The notes below the pieces were generated by a model. It was not told the DNA's origin, did not search any database, and was given only the letters and a program-made list of their open reading frames with translations. This document shows, one piece after another, positions 14,501-29,500 of a DNA stretch of 64,000 nt; position 1 is the stretch's first letter, and each line of letters opens with the position of its first letter. Source of the DNA: Trissonchulus latispiculum (lineage: Eukaryota > Nematoda > Enoplea > Enoplida > Ironidae). The stretch spans positions 1-64,000 of the forward strand of contig JASAND010028434.1 in NCBI GenBank assembly GCA_030248195.1, given 5' to 3'. A program made the position numbers and the translations under genes.

Positions 14501-17500
14501 AGGGGTAAAAATGTTACCATCGTAAAGTACTCGAGTAGTACTACAAGTACCACCATACTTTTGGTTAAAATTCCGAACTTCGAAATTTTGCACTAGGCGG
14601 GAGTTACCGTGCGTTTGTTTTTTTTCTCGGTTAATAACGCTTTTCGGAAGTGCTTATGTCAGCGCAGTGTTGGAACGATATGGGCATTTTGGTCCTATAC
14701 TACTATTATATGTTGGTAGGCAGGGTCCTCCCATGCAACCTTTTTTTGGTCATTTTGGCACACTGCCAATTTTGGCTCTGTGCCAAGGCCCCAAAGTCGG
14801 ACTTTCGCTATTTTGGCACTTCGGTTGTGATCGACTTTTTTTTCACAGGTTAGCAGCTAGATCGGTTTGGTTTGTTTTATTTGAATATTTCGGACTATGC
14901 GCGGAATGTAACGAGGGGGATTTTTTAATTTCGCTCTGTAGCTTTCAGGAGATGGGCCCAAACTTTGCATTTTTTTGGCCTGTTTGGGCGAAAAGTTTCA
15001 CTTTTACTAGAAATGCCCTAAAAGTCACTAAAAATGGCGTTTTTCGGCCTTGGGGTGGTGCCCATGTATAGTAAATCGGGGTCGCTGAAAACGATGAGCA
15101 TACTGCCGATACCGCCCGAAGTGACCACTGGTCAGCATGGCTCCCGTGGTTCCTCGCCCAGGGTCAAAGTAGGGAAAACTCACTATAAACAGCATTTTTC
15201 GGCGTTTTGGTTCGGGGCATATATAGTAAATCGACTACGCTCGTTTCATTGAGCATATTGCCGAAATCGAGGGAAGTGACCAGTGGTCACTACGGTCTAT
15301 GGGGCCTATTGACCAGTGGTCAAACCCCTTAAAACTGCGTTTTTCGGCGTTTTGGTTGGGGGCACATATAGTAAATCGACTACGCTCGTTTCAATGGGCA
15401 TATTGCCGATATCGAGGGAAGTGACCAGTGGTCACTACGGTCTATGGCCCTATTGACCAGTGGTCAAACCCCTTAAAACGGCTTTTTTCGGCGTTTTGGT
15501 TGGGGGCAGATATAGTAAATCGACTACCCTCGTTTCAATGGGCATATTGCTGAAATCGAGGGAAGTGACCAGTGGTCACTACGGTCTATGGGGTCTATTG
15601 ACCAGTGGTCAAACCCCTTAAAACGGCTTTTTTCGGCGTTTTGGTTGAGGGCACATATAGTAAATCGACTACCCTCGTTTTAATGGGCATATTGCCGAAA
15701 TCGAGGGAAGTGACCAGTGGTCACTACGGTCTATGGGGTCTATTGAACAGTGGTCAAAACCCTTAAAACGGCTTTTTTCGGCGTGTTGGTTGGGGGCATT
15801 TGTAGTAAATCGACTACGCTTGTTTCAATGGGCATATTGCCGAAATCGAGGGAAGTGACCAGTGGTCACTATGGTCTATGGGGTCTATTGACCAGTGGTC
15901 AAACTCCTTACAACAGCGCTTTTCGGCGTTTTGGTTGGGGGCATATATAGTAAATCGATTACGCTCGTTTCAATGGGCATATTGCCGATTACGATGGAAA
16001 TGACCAGTGGTCACTACGGTCTATGGGGCCTACTGACCACTGGTCAAACCCCCTAAAACGCGGTTTTCGGCCCTCTGGCGGTACCCATATAGTAAATCCG
16101 TGTCGCAGAACACGATGGGCATACTGTCGAAGTCTTTGGCGAGGCGAAAAAGTTTTCTCCTTAAGCAAAATAAATGGATCTAACAAAAGGTGTGCAGGGC
16201 TAAATGGATCGGATAACACCATACCACAGATATCCGCGCCGGTACCACCCACAAACAGAGAGTTGCAGCGGCCAAAGCTTGGGGCGGAGGTGAGAATTCA
16301 GTTTTTACTATATATTTATATATATATATATATAATCACTTTTCTTCTCTACGTACGGCACTGTTCAAGCTCCTTGTATCCATTGCCGCATTGCTGGAAA
16401 GGGATCCTTTAAAACGACAGCAGGACAAGTAATAAAAATGCTCCTCCGGAGCATGAAAAAGTAATATGGGTGGTGGTGAGGTTGTTAAATCAAGAGAAGA
16501 GGACTAGTCTTAAAAATGCTTAATGTGGGGGCTAGGTTCAAAAAAAGACGAGGACTAGGTTGTGGGCGAATTAATATGGGCACAGCTTCGCCGAGCAACC
16601 CATATTCGCGGACTGAAAAACTTACATACGTAGAACATATGTATATATACACCAGTGTTCAGTTTTAGTTACGGTGCGCAAATAATATACAACTGTGATG
16701 ATCGAGTTTTAGTGGAAGCAAACATTTTTTTCGATAAACTCTTAATATTTACTGTGCATTTTAACGATTGATAAGAAAAGTCTATATTTCAACAATAATT
16801 TCAGGACTCTCTCCGACGATCTTAGTTGCTTGCAGTAGTCCAGCACAACCAAATTACTATATAGTTTACGTATATATAAGCAAGCAACTTGCAGCAATTG
16901 TTTAACTGCTGGAATTGTTATTATTGACTGACAATAATGGCATTGTATATGACAATCGCCATGGCGAAGCGTGAAAGCCCGCGAATATGGGTTGCTCGGC
17001 GAAGCTGTGCCCATATTAATTCGCCCACAACCTAGTCCTTTTCTTTTTTTGAACCTAGCCCCCATATTAAGCATTTTTAAGACTAGTCCTCTCTTGATTT
17101 TACAACCTCACCACCACCCATATTACTTTTTCATGCTCCGGAGGAGCATTTTTATTGTATACTTGTCCTGCTGCCATTTTAAAGGATCCCGTTCGAGCAA
17201 TGCGGCAATGGATACAAGGAGCTTGAACAGTGCCGTAGGTAGAACAGAAAAGTGATTATATAAATATATAGTACCACTGAATTCTCACCTCTGCCCCAAG
17301 CTTTGGCCGCTGCAACCTCTGTTTGTGGGTGGTATAAGGAGAAAACTTTTTCGCCTCGCCAAAGACTTCGACATTATGCCCATCGTGTTCAGCGACACGG
17401 ATTTACTATATGGGTACCGCCAGAGGGCCGAAAACCGCGTTTTAGGGGGTTTGACCAGTGGTCAGTAGGCCCCGAGACCATAGTGACCACTGGTCACTTC

Positions 17501-20500
17501 TCTCGATTTCGGCAATATACCCATTGAAACGAGCATAGTCGATTTACTATGAATGCCCCCAACCAACACGCCGAAAAGCGCTGTTTTAAGGGGTTTGACC
17601 ACTGGTCAATAGGCCCCATAGGCTGTAGTGACCAGTGGTCACTTCCGTCGGTTTCGGAGATATGCCCATTGAAACGAGCGTAGTCGATTTACTATATGTG
17701 CCCCCAACCAAAACGCCGAAAAACGCCGTTTTAAGGGGTTTGACCACTGGTCAATAGGCCCCATAGACCGTAGTGACCACTGGTCACTTCCCCCGATTTC
17801 GGCAATATGCCCATTGAAACGAGCGTAGTCGATTTACTATATATGCCCCGACCAAAACGCCGAAAAACCCCGTTTTAAGGGGTTTGACCACTGGTCAATA
17901 GGCCCCATAGGCGGTAGTAACCAGTGGTCACTTCCGTCGGTTTCGGCGATATGACCATTGAAACGAGCGTAGTCGAATTACTTTATATGCCCCCACCAAA
18001 ACGCCGAAAAACCCGTTTTAAGGGTTTGACCACAGGTCAATAGGCCCATAGACCGTAGTGACCACTGGTCACTTCCACTCGATTTCTGAAACGTATGCCC
18101 ATTGAGAGAACGAGCGTAGTCGATTTTTCCATATGTGCCCCCAACCAAAACGCCGAAAAACGCCGTTTTAAGGGGTTTGACCACTGGTCAATAGGCCCCA
18201 TAGACCGTAGTAACCACTGGTCACTTCCCTCGATTTCGGCAATATGTCCATTGAAACGAGCGTAGTCGATTTACTATAAGTGCCCCCAACCAAAACGCCG
18301 AAAAACGCCGTTTTAAGGGGTTTGACCACTGGCCAATAGGCCCCATAGACCGTAGTGACCACTGGTCACTTCCCCCGATTTCGGCAATATGCCCATTGAA
18401 ACCAGCGTAGTCTATTTACTATATGTGCCCCCAACCAAAACGCCGAAAAACGCCGTTTTAAGGGCTTTGACCACTGGTCAATAGGGCCATAGACCGTAGT
18501 GACCACTGGTCACTTCCCTCGATTTCGGCAATATGCCCATTGAAACGAGCGTAGTCGATTTACTATATGTGCCACCAACCAAAACGCCGAAAAAAGCCGT
18601 TTTAAGGGGTTTGACCACTGGTCAATAGGCCCCATAGACCGTGGTGACCACTGGTCACTTCCCTCGATTTCGGCAATATGCTCAATGAAACGAGCGTAGT
18701 CGATTTACTATACATGCCCCGAACCAAAACGCGGAAAAATGCTGGAAATGCGGAAAATGCGGAAAAATGAGGTTTCCCTACTGTGACCCTGGGCGAGGAA
18801 CCACGGGAGCCATGCTGACCAGTGGTCACTTTGGGCAGTATCGGCAGTATGCTCATCGTTTTCAGCGACCCCGATTTACTATATATGCGTACCACCCCAA
18901 GGCCGAAAAACGCCATTTTTAGTGACTTTTAGGCCATTTCTAGTTAAAGTGGGACTTCGAAACTTTTCGTGAAAACAGGTGAAAAAATGCAAAGTTTGGG
19001 CCCATCTCCTGAAAGCTACAGAGCGAAATTAAAAAATCCCCCTGGTTACATTCCGCGCATAGTCCGAAATATTCAAATAAAACAAACCATACCGATCTAG
19101 CTGCTAAAAAAGTCGATCACAACCGAAGTGCCAAAATAGCGATAGTCCGACGTTGGGGCCTTGGCACAGAGCCAAAATTGGCTGTGTGCCAAAATGACCA
19201 AAAAACGGTTGCATAGGAGGACCCTGCCTACCAACATATAATAGTAGTATAGGACCAAAATGCCCATATCGTTCCAACACTGCGCTGACATAAGCACTTC
19301 CGAAAAGCGTTATTAACCGAGAAAAAAAACAAACGCACGGTAACTCCCGCCTAGTGCAAAATTTCGAAGTTCGGAATTTTAACCAAAAGTATGGTGGTAC
19401 TTGTAGTACTGCTCGAGTACTTTACGATGGTAACATTTTTACCCCTCCCAGACCTCTAATTAGCTGGCAGCAGGCCAACACTGTCTCCAGGGGGCCGCGC
19501 AGACGCCTTTATACCCATATTATGTAGGGGCGCTATCGCGCCCCTACATAATACTTTTCTTTATTCTCGACTGTATACTTTTGTATGGGTTGATCTGTTA
19601 GTCAGTGTATGTGCCGATATTGTTGGCTTTTAGCTTCTTTTATTAGCTTTGAACAGGTCGTGGTGGCTGTAATGTAAACGTGTATTGGGATATTTTGCAA
19701 AAATCGGATATTCTCCGGACATAAAAATCGTTCGGAAATGCAGTGCCTATCACTAGTCTGTACAGTATCGGAACTTTTGTCGTTTCATTTAGGGAAATTG
19801 AGCCGGGAGAGATTGTCACAGGAACAAAGCGCTGGAGACGTGGCGGTCTCACGGCTGTGTAAGTTTTGTTTGTCTGGTTTTATTAGTTTTAAGCTTACTG
19901 TTAACTCGTCGTGTGCTATGTTCTTGTCGAGTACAGGTAATCCCCGGAGAATTCTCCTACCCTTGTCAGGGTATAGGGTGCCGGTGCTCATCCCGGATAC
20001 ACAGCCCTTGAGCCAGGAGTGTCACCTCGAATCAGGCCCGCACCCAGGATTTTGAAAAGGGGGGGTCAAGGTAAAAATGCAAAAGGGGGGTCTGGGGGGC
20101 AGAGCCCCCCAGAAGTTGACAAATTTTTGCATTTTTGCCCAAGAACAGTACATTAGACGTTAATTTCTAAATTATCGCGCCAAAGGCGCGAAATTTTTTT
20201 AAAAATAGCTGTTTTTGCCATAAAAATAGCAAAAATTTTCCATTTTGTCATCCCAAAAGGGGGGGGTCTAGACCCCTTGAACCCCCCCCCCTGGGTGCGG
20301 CCTTGCCTCGAATGATGACTACAACCGTGGAGGAGGGGCCAGCTCCTCAAGGCAGATGCCCTACACGGTCTCCTGTTACCTTCCCACATAAGTGGTACCC
20401 ATTTACCGACCAACTAAGGATGGATAGCTGGGTTGGCTAGAGCCCACGGCGAACCGATATGTACTTAGTCCCTTGCTCAAGGGGATTTGTGAAAGCCTTG

Positions 20501-23500
20501 TGGCAGCGGGGATTCGATCCTGGATCGAGGATCGAGTACAGTAAGCAGCTCAAAAGTTTTTTGGAGCAAGTGTCTTCGGCTTTGCAGTCAGTTTCTCGAA
20601 ATTCGCTGACATTGTTCGCGTCGTTTGCAAATGACGTTCGCGTTTACGTTCTATGCTAAAAAAATTAATTTTTGAACTCTGCGTGCTGGGTTTATTTTAG
20701 GCGAAGAAAAGTTCGGGTGGGGAGAGGTCCACAAGTGGGTGGGGGATAAAATTGCCTAAAAATGCTAAAACATTGCCTGTTTTCTACATAACTGCTATAA
20801 CTAAAAAGTGTTTAAAGTTGTTTTAGAACCAAAATAGACGATTTTGACCAAAAATCTTTAAAATTTGGCAATTTCTGGTCACCTTTTAGTGAGTGGAGGG
20901 GGAAAGTCCAAAAAAGTGGGGGCGGGGCCGAGTAGGGGGAACGCAAAAAGCTACGTACAATACCAGTGTACATGTGATATGCTATGGACGTGTTGAATTT
21001 TTGGTAATGTTAATTTTGGTAATTTTGGTAATGTGGTAATGTAATGTTTGGCGCAATAATTTTTTCGATCTGTGAGCAGCCTTTTTTGTTCAAATTCTTA
21101 TAGACCATATGCTTTAGTATTGCGGTTTTGAAGCTTAGGATATTCGTTTGTTTTTTAATTTTTTATATATATCGTCTTTATGTTTAGGCGGCGTCAAAGC
21201 GAATATGATGATTATTTGGATGATTACGACGAGATGGTTTGTTTTACGTGTCAAAAGTGATGTATATAAATATTGCTCTAGCAAATCGATACTGTATTAT
21301 TTTCCTGAGCATCCTTTGAGATATTTTGGGCAGCCGAGGTTTCTATGAATAAAAGGGGGAAGGCGGAAATGTTTCCAGTTATCTTTGCCCAATTACTGCG
21401 GAGACAGTGAAAAATAAAAAATAGCTTGGGAAGACAACCGCAAACCTACATAATAAGTTACTTCTCATGAGTTGGAGGGTTATTTTAGGACCAAACTGAA
21501 TTCGATATAATATGTAAAGTCTGACCAAAACATGTAGAAAGCGAAATTGTTTTCTTTATATCTCAAAAACGCTTCAAGATAGCTACCATAAAGTATATAT
21601 TTTCTGAACCGGACTGATGAGATCTTTCTTTTCGTGAAATTTTTTTTTGAAAGTTCCCTCGCGATTTCAAAGGGCGCCGCTTTTATATGTATGTACAGAA
21701 AGATTGGTGTACGGTACTACCGCGATTTTTTCAGGAAAATTTTCTCCTTGTCTGAAAGTCCTACACACCAAAGTTCAACGTTTTTGGTTGAAAATTGCGT
21801 GAGTTATTCCATTTTCGATTTTAAAAATCCCTTGATCTTTGCCGCTTTTTCGACTTTGACTGGCTACTACTCGTGACTCGCTGAGTGGAAAAATTTTTCG
21901 ATTCGATTTTCAGGACCGCCTAGGCGTCAGCTTTGACCTGATATATGTGGCATTTCAAAATTTGAAAGTCGATTTTTTCGAAAAATACCACTTTTTGACC
22001 CAAAATTTCAGGATAGCGATTCTAGCAAAAGTGAGTAAAAATGGCATAATCATAAAGTTCAATCTGAGGTGAATCCAACGATGTAAACTTTTCGCGGCTA
22101 CGACTTATATGGCGTCCGCAATGAATTTTCAAACCATTTCCCTTATTTCAGCTGGTTTTGGCTAGTTGTCACTGGCTCAGGCAAATCAAGGCGGCAACAT
22201 CAAAGACAGCCAAAAACCAGCTGAACTAAGGGAAATTGTTTGAAAATTCATTGCGGACGCAATATAAGTCGTAGTCGCGAAAAGTTTACATTGTTGGATT
22301 CACCTCAGATTGAACTTTATGATTATGCTATTTTTACTCACTTTTGCTAGAAGCGCTATCCTGAAATTTTGGGTCAAAATGTGGTATTTTTTGAAAAAAT
22401 CGACTTTCAAATTTTGAAATGCCACATATATCAGGTCAAAGCTGACGCCTAGGCGGTACTGAAAATCGAATCGAAAAATTTTTCCACTGAGCGAGTCACG
22501 AGTAGTTGCCAGTCAAAGTCGAAAAAGCGGCAAAGATCAAAGGATTTTGAAAATCGAAAAAATGGAATAACTCACGCAATTTTCAACCAAAAAAGTTAAA
22601 ATTTGCTGTGTAGGACTTTCAGACAAGGGGAAAATTTTCCTGAAAAAATCGCGGTAGTACCATGCACCAATCTTTCTGTACATATAAAAGCGGCGCCTCG
22701 AAATCGAAAATTGTATTGAATGAATTGAATTGAAAATTGAAATTTCAAAAAAATTTTCACAAAAAGAAAGATCTCATTAGTCCGGTTCAGAAAATATATA
22801 CTTTGTGGTAGCTATCTTGAAGCGTTTTTGAGATATAAAGAAAACGATTTCGTTTTCTACATTTTTTTGGTCAGACTTTAGTATTTTCTATTTCACAAAG
22901 CTTCATTTTGCGTTCTCATTAGAATGATGACAGCATAATTTTATAGGAAGGGGGATGGCCCGAATCCTGAGGGGACGACCCAAGTCTGGGGTCACCTCTG
23001 TAGGAAAATGCCAGTAGGTATCTAAGTAGCTAGCTGGATTTTCTCTAGGCGAAAAGAGGGACCCACTTGGGGTGGGGAGATCAAAAGTGGGGAAAATAAA
23101 ATGGGCTAAAAGCAGGGTATTTTTTACCGGGGGGGGGGGCTGCCCCCCCCCCCCGAAATTGACCTCCCCCCCGAAAATGCCTTACCCCCCCCCCGAAATC
23201 GCCCCCCGGGGATTTTTGGAGGCCCAAATTTTTGCCAAAAATAGGCCAATTTTCAAAAATTCTTCGGCTTCGCCGGAGATTTTTTCGTAAAAATAGCTGT
23301 TTTTACCTTAAATCTTGGGATTTTTGAGAACTTTTGGCGTTTCACCATGCAAAATACGCCAAAAAATACCATTTTTAGGCTCATTTTTGCAAAACAATCT
23401 CCCCACCCCGGGCCCGGGGGGCCCCGGCAAGCACCCACCCTCTGAAATAAATCCATAAAAAATACCCTGAAAAGTACGGTAAAAAATTTTGTGTGTTCTA

Positions 23501-26500
23501 CATAATACTGCTATAACTAAGCTAAAAAGTTTTGAAAAATCAAATTTTAGAACCAAAATACACGATTTTGTACCAAAAACTTCCGGCGAAGCCGAAAAAT
23601 TTTTGAAGGTTTTGACCAAAAATGCTTAAAATGTGGCATTTTCTGGGAACCTTATATAGTGAGTGGGGTTGGGACCCCCAAAAAAGTGGTTAGGGGCGCC
23701 CCCCCATTGAAGAGAGTCCAGCGTAGTTCGATTCTGTCACTTGGAACCTATCTGCCTACCAGTCAGATTATTTCTTGGCTGACATCTCCCAACATACTGG
23801 TGCTTACCTTTCTGTAATGTTATTTTAAATATACAGCTAAGGTTTTTCCGGTATGGAAAGTAGTTCACTCCTCTGTTTGCTGCATTTGCTACAAAAGCTT
23901 CACTTGCCAGCACAGCATAAAAATTAGCAGCTAAATTTTGCTAACTAATAAATAGCAATATTGTGGCTTTGTTATTCTGCTTAACGTTTAAATCTCATTT
24001 TCATGCTTGTCCTGCTCCATCTGATGTTAATTTTTAAAAACGTCGTGAATGTCCTGTTAAATACCTCCGCAACAAACACTGTATTGTGTTAGTAATATCA
24101 AGAGTACATACTGCATAAGAGTATGACAGCTGGCATACTATATGTATTATCAGCTTGACCAGCCTCTGCACGCTAACGGCTGACCCCCCCCCGCAAATTG
24201 ATACTCAGTCGAAACGGGGGTACGCTCACTCGTTCCAGGTTTGTGTGCTAAAGCTCGAAAACACAAGTACTACGCGTGCGAGTTTCGTGTCTGTTTCCAG
24301 CTTCCAGTTTCCAACACATGCATAGCGGCCAAATTTTTTTAAGTCAAGGGTCCAATTTGCTGGGGGTCAGCCGTTAGCGTGCAGAGGATGTGCCAAGCTT
24401 ATTGTACATAGAGTATGCCTGCTATCATCCACTTATGTATTATTGGTAATATCCTCTTTCTATCAGTATGTACCTGTTTCATGATTTTATTTTAGCCGGC
24501 TGTCCCTTCTAGTGTTACCGCGGCCCCCAAAGAAAGGAAGAGTAGAGATGAGGCTTTGAAAGAGCTGAAAGGCGTGGAAGCCAGAGAAACCAGGCAGAGG
24601 TATTATCATTACCTTTACTGGTGTCGGACGGTTTTTTATTTTGTTGAGACTTTTTATTATGTCCTCTGCAAAAGAAATTTGTGGAACTTTTGAAAAAGAA
24701 AGTGGAGGCCTTTTTTCTTACTTTGAAATTTTAGGTGGAAAAATGTTGAAATTCAGATGAAAGTAGACAACACAATTTCTGACATGCTTTAAAGGTTTTA
24801 ATAACTGCGGACGCTTGTTTCGATTCGTTCAGGACAATTTCGATGAATAGATCTGTTGAAAGGGGTGATGAATTAGTCTGCTTAAAAGAGACGGGAGCAG
24901 TACTTACTCGCCCATTATAGATGATTTTTCAAGTGGTAGCTAAAGTTCTAACACGTCATACAGTTGAAATAAATCAATTGTCGTTTGCAGTTTCAGCATC
25001 TTAGCAAAGTTCACGTACTAAACTTCCATAAAAATTGGCTTTTTTAGTGTGCAAAATTACTTTTAATTTTATTCGCGTATTTTTTGGTGTTTTAGGAATC
25101 GACGAATGTTTCAAAACGTACTCCTGGGTACTCTTCAGAAGTTCCGTGTGGAGGAGACCAAATTTAAGGAACAGGTGTGTGAATTCTTGCTATCGTATCG
25201 GTGTTCTGCCTTTGGAGTTTCTGCACATCTTGTCAGATGCACAGGCTCGTAAATCCCAAATTCCATCACAGTATGTAACTCTGGGTGTCCTCCGTAACCA
25301 AAAGACCAAGTTGTGTTTTTCTGGCTTAATTTCAGACAATGTTTTTTGAGGGAGCCTCATGGGATGCTCACCCGAAATGAAGGACTGCTTATTTTTTGAA
25401 ACGTTTTTGCAAATTTGACGTTTGTTTGTAAACAGCGGCTAAATTTTGATATTCTTGAGCTAAAATAGCATTGCTCGAAACAGTTCCTACATTTTTCCTA
25501 CTTCTCTGAACTCCTGAAGTAGTGAAAATTCTGGAGAAGGCGGAAACGATTTGAATAAATTAATGGTAAAATTGACGGAATTCATGGAAAGGCTTTCAAT
25601 TTGCCAGGCACCTCCAATGGGTGGAAGGTCGCTGAATGCACACACCCCCACCCACTAAAAATAAGATAAGCCAGTCTTTTAATGACAACAGTTAACGCCA
25701 TCTGTCTACTGGTTAATAGTGATAGATGTGGATCAGATTTGCAAAATCGATCCGATCCGCGATCCGGAGGCCGGATCGGATCGATAGACCTCCTGGATCG
25801 GTCCGGATCGGATCGGTTGACTCAGTCGGATTGGCGATCCGACTAATCACCAGACGTCACATAATGTAAATCATTTGACACAGTTGACGCACGCTTGTAT
25901 TTTAAATATTACTTCAATTTGCATGGTTAGAGCATCATGTATTTTAAATATTCTACTTCAATTTGCGTGACTATAGTACGTATGTTATGTACAAGCTGTT
26001 CAGTACGTACTTATTTCCTTTCAACAAGTTTACGTTTTCTCACACCATAAATTCATCCGTAAAAAACTTTGCCAAGAAACAAGACTATTCTGTATTTAGA
26101 CATATATTTTTATGTTTATCATGCTACAGCTAACTGATGCTTTTAGTATAGTAAGAATTTTATGGTTTTCCCAGGTGAGAAGCTGCTTCTCTGGTGCTGT
26201 TTCTTCCGACTTAGATTTTACAAAATTGAAGGAGCCAAAATTAAAGTCGGTATAGAACTAATAAATGCTACGCAGCGATTTCAATAGTATCAAGAGTACA
26301 TAATATAAGAGTATGACAGCTGGCCAGCTCTCTGTTATTAGAGCAAAAACTATGTTATGTTCGCTCTCGGCTTACACCCCTTCACAAATTGACCCCTTTT
26401 CACTCCGCGCCTATGGGTACGGGGTCCAAACGGGGGTAAAGTCACTCGCTCTATGTTTATGTGCTTAAGCTCGAAAACACAAGCAGTACGACGTAAGTGT

Positions 26501-29500
26501 AGTTCCTGTCTGTTTCGAACTTTAGAACAAAACCATAGCGGGCGAATTCGCTTTGTTGACTGGGGTCCAATTTGGGGAGGGGGTAAGCCGTTAGTTTTTA
26601 GTTTTTGCTCTGATAACAGATAGCTGGCCAGCTGTCACACTCTTATATTATGTACGTACTCTTGATAGTATGTAGTTCGTTTTCATATTTTAAATTAGCT
26701 TTGTAGGCTTTAGAGTTGGCTCTATGTTTTGCTTGTAGTTAGTGTATACAGTTTTATTTACATAAAATAGTTTAAATTTTAGTTCTAGTTGCTGGCGAAA
26801 TTTCGCACTTTTTTTGAAAATTCCGCAACTTTTTTCGGACTTCTGCGTAAAGTTCCGCAAACATTTTTGGCCATGAGTAGAAATTTTCTGTTGTCTCAGA
26901 TGAAAATTGAACGTGTTTCAAGTACTTTTTGAAGAAAATTTTCAAAAAATTTTCGCGCCTTCGGCGCGTATATTTCTGTATACACGGACTAGCAGTTTGT
27001 TTATATTTTAGGATTATACTGACTGCCGAATGTAAACTTTTGACAATTTCCACTAAGGATTTTCCTCGGTTTTACAAAATTTTCTCAGCTTCTGGGGCTC
27101 CGCCCCCAGACCCACGCGTCTCTCTTGACTATTAAGTTTATATGTATACCTGTAAAAACACACTTACACATGCTTCAACTTGCGAAAAATAGTTATAACT
27201 TGGTTAATACTATGCGTTAAATGTTAAAAATGTGTTTAAATACACCCAAATTACTAAAATTCATTAGTTATTATTGTTAATAAACTAAAAAATAAGAATT
27301 TCGCAATTTTTTGCGAAATTCCGCAAAAAAATTTGGAGGACTGCGTAAAAGTTCGCAAAAAGTTTCGACGAAAAAACACAGTCTAGTTGGCTATCCAGGA
27401 TAGTTTCAGTTCAGTTTCAATGACTGAAACAACAGATTAAGTAAATAATTTTTGCATTAAAATCAAACATAATTGTATTAATCTTTACAAGGTATGTTGT
27501 ACATACTTTATTAAATCAGTGTTTTTCTTACATACTTTTTGAACAGATGGTCTAAAGATTAATTCAGCATTCTTTTTGCCTTTACATACTTGTAAGGCAT
27601 TCGCTTAGATAGTTTCTTTGAATTACGTATTTTGTGTTTCGTAAGAATGAAATTAATGAATTTAGTGAAATTATAGAAAATGTATATATTAAACAAAGCA
27701 AAACCAGACCTTAAAAGCAATCGAAATTTGATTTTTGGCTGTACCAGTTAGGATCCCCGGATCGGATCGAATCGTCAAATTATTTCACTGGATCGGATCG
27801 TTCAATTTTTTCCATGCCTATCTGATCCGATCCATATCACTTCTGGCTAAGCAGACTTGACATAACAACAAGCACACACAACAACTAAAGTCAGAGCATT
27901 CTTACCTGTCGTGATTGTAATGGTATGATTGTAAATTGAATGAAAGGGTTTTTATTTGGTTTCAGCCGAAAGCTATTTTCTGACAGTGTCTCTCGTTTTT
28001 CAAATTTTTGCTGATCTTTTAGGAGAGACGTCAGAAGGAGGTTGAGCAGAAGCTTGAAGAGGCTCGAAAGGAGGAAGAGGCGCGACTGGAGCGGGAGAAG
28101 CATGAACTCCTGTATCAGCGTCGTCGGCAGCAGCAGGAAATTCGACGCATCCATCGCAAAGTGATGCTGGTGGAAATGGTAGGGACATTAAATGAAAATA
28201 GAGGGCGAAGTTGTTTCACTGGGCATTTTCGAGTTAACGAGTTACTCCTATCTCCATGCTTTTCGCCTATAGGCTAAAGCAGTTAAACAGGTCATTTTAA
28301 CTTGACTGCTGGGTTAAACGAGTAAATTTTTTAAAGAACTCTACTCTTTTATTTCGCTCCTGAGAAGGGGCCACTGCCGTCGTATATAACCCTGAACGAT
28401 TACGCGTTTTACCTAACAGTGCATGCATGTATACATTTTATGATAGAAAAAAACGTTAACGTTCCCTTGGGCTTTACGGTAGTTCTGGTCTAATGTCAGA
28501 AGGGTTTTTGGCCAGACGGATCTCTGAAATCCATTTTGTGGTGGTTACAGTGCAGTTTTGACAAAAACCACTTAAAAATTGACTAAGTTGCTTACTTTGT
28601 TTCAGGTGAATGACTGGGAAGGCCACATGAGAAAACTGCAGAACTTCATTCAGACCAAGTCCAAGCCGCCCATCTTCTATCTTCCTGCCAAGCATACTAT
28701 GCGCTCCATTGAGCTGCAGAAGAAGTCTGTGAAACGTCTGGAAGGTTTGTGTAATAATTTGTAGTTTCGTCATATTATTTTCCATGTCTCATCAAAGAGC
28801 AACAATTTTATCCGTGCAACGTCTCTCCTTGTTTTGCAATCGTAAAGAAGTAATGAAAAACTCCTGCCTACAGTCACTAAGGCAAAAGCCTTAGTCCGAA
28901 CAGGAGAGAGTGTTTTGCAATCGGTGACACAGATTATGTAGATGAGAGATGCAAATACATAGGTATTTTCAGCCGCTAACGCTTTCGTGTTTTCAAAATA
29001 TGTTGCGTTTAATACTTGGCTAGGAAGAAGGAAAGTTGCATTTGAAAATACGAATTCTGAAATTTGAAGCTGATTTTATTGGTCTCCCAAATCTGCGGGT
29101 ATATAGGGATAGATTTGGATAATCTCAGTTAATGGCATTGTATATTATGTAATATCTTTCTTCCCGTTTATATGATGTGAATTGTGCTTTCTTTGTTTTC
29201 TGTAGAACTGATTAATCATCGGAAGGAGCGTCTGCAGCGTGATCTGGACGATATTGACGGCGTCAACGCTGCGGCGGTGTCAGCGGCTGACGTATCTGGG
29301 CAGCAGCAGCCTTCGTCCTCTGTCGTCGTTAATCCGAACGGGTCCACAGCGGAACCGTCTAAGTCTACGGCTGCCGATAATCCTAAACGGCGTCGTCGGC
29401 GTCAACGCGACAGTGACGATGACGCTGCCAGCTCTGAAGAGGAGGAGGAGGAGGAGGAGGAGGAAGCGAATGACGCGGCCGGTCAGTCCTCTGACGAAGA

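Larger units (their letters stand above)
14395..19552. mobile_element. 5.2-kb inverted-repeat element with 34-bp hairpins at both ends
   Basis: Both ends carry the same palindrome, ATTATGTAGGGGCGC-GATA-GCGCCCCTACATAAT on the left (14395-14428) and its reverse complement at 19519-19552. The left arm runs to about 16614; the right arm, about 16974-19552, is its reverse complement, leaving ~360 bp of spacer. Each arm holds a tandem array of ~145-bp units (about six in the left, nine or more in the right) with TTTCGGCGTTTTGG and two TGACCAGTGGTCA-type palindromes per unit. It lies in the first visible Pinin intron. No coding domain was found. Confidence 0.88.

Noticed and set aside
15180..18740. 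Regularly spaced repeats resembling a CRISPR array
   Set aside because: Unit is ~145 bp with no unique spacers, in animal DNA; it is a tandem repeat inside a palindromic element.
19801..19860. Alternative Pinin exon 2 frame SAGDVAVSRL, similar to a human stretch
   Set aside because: Its phase fits neither neighbouring exon and joining it leads to a stop in exon 4.
20427..20522. tRNA gene
   Set aside because: A- and B-box-like words are present, but spacing and pairing do not make a cloverleaf; called SINE-like instead.
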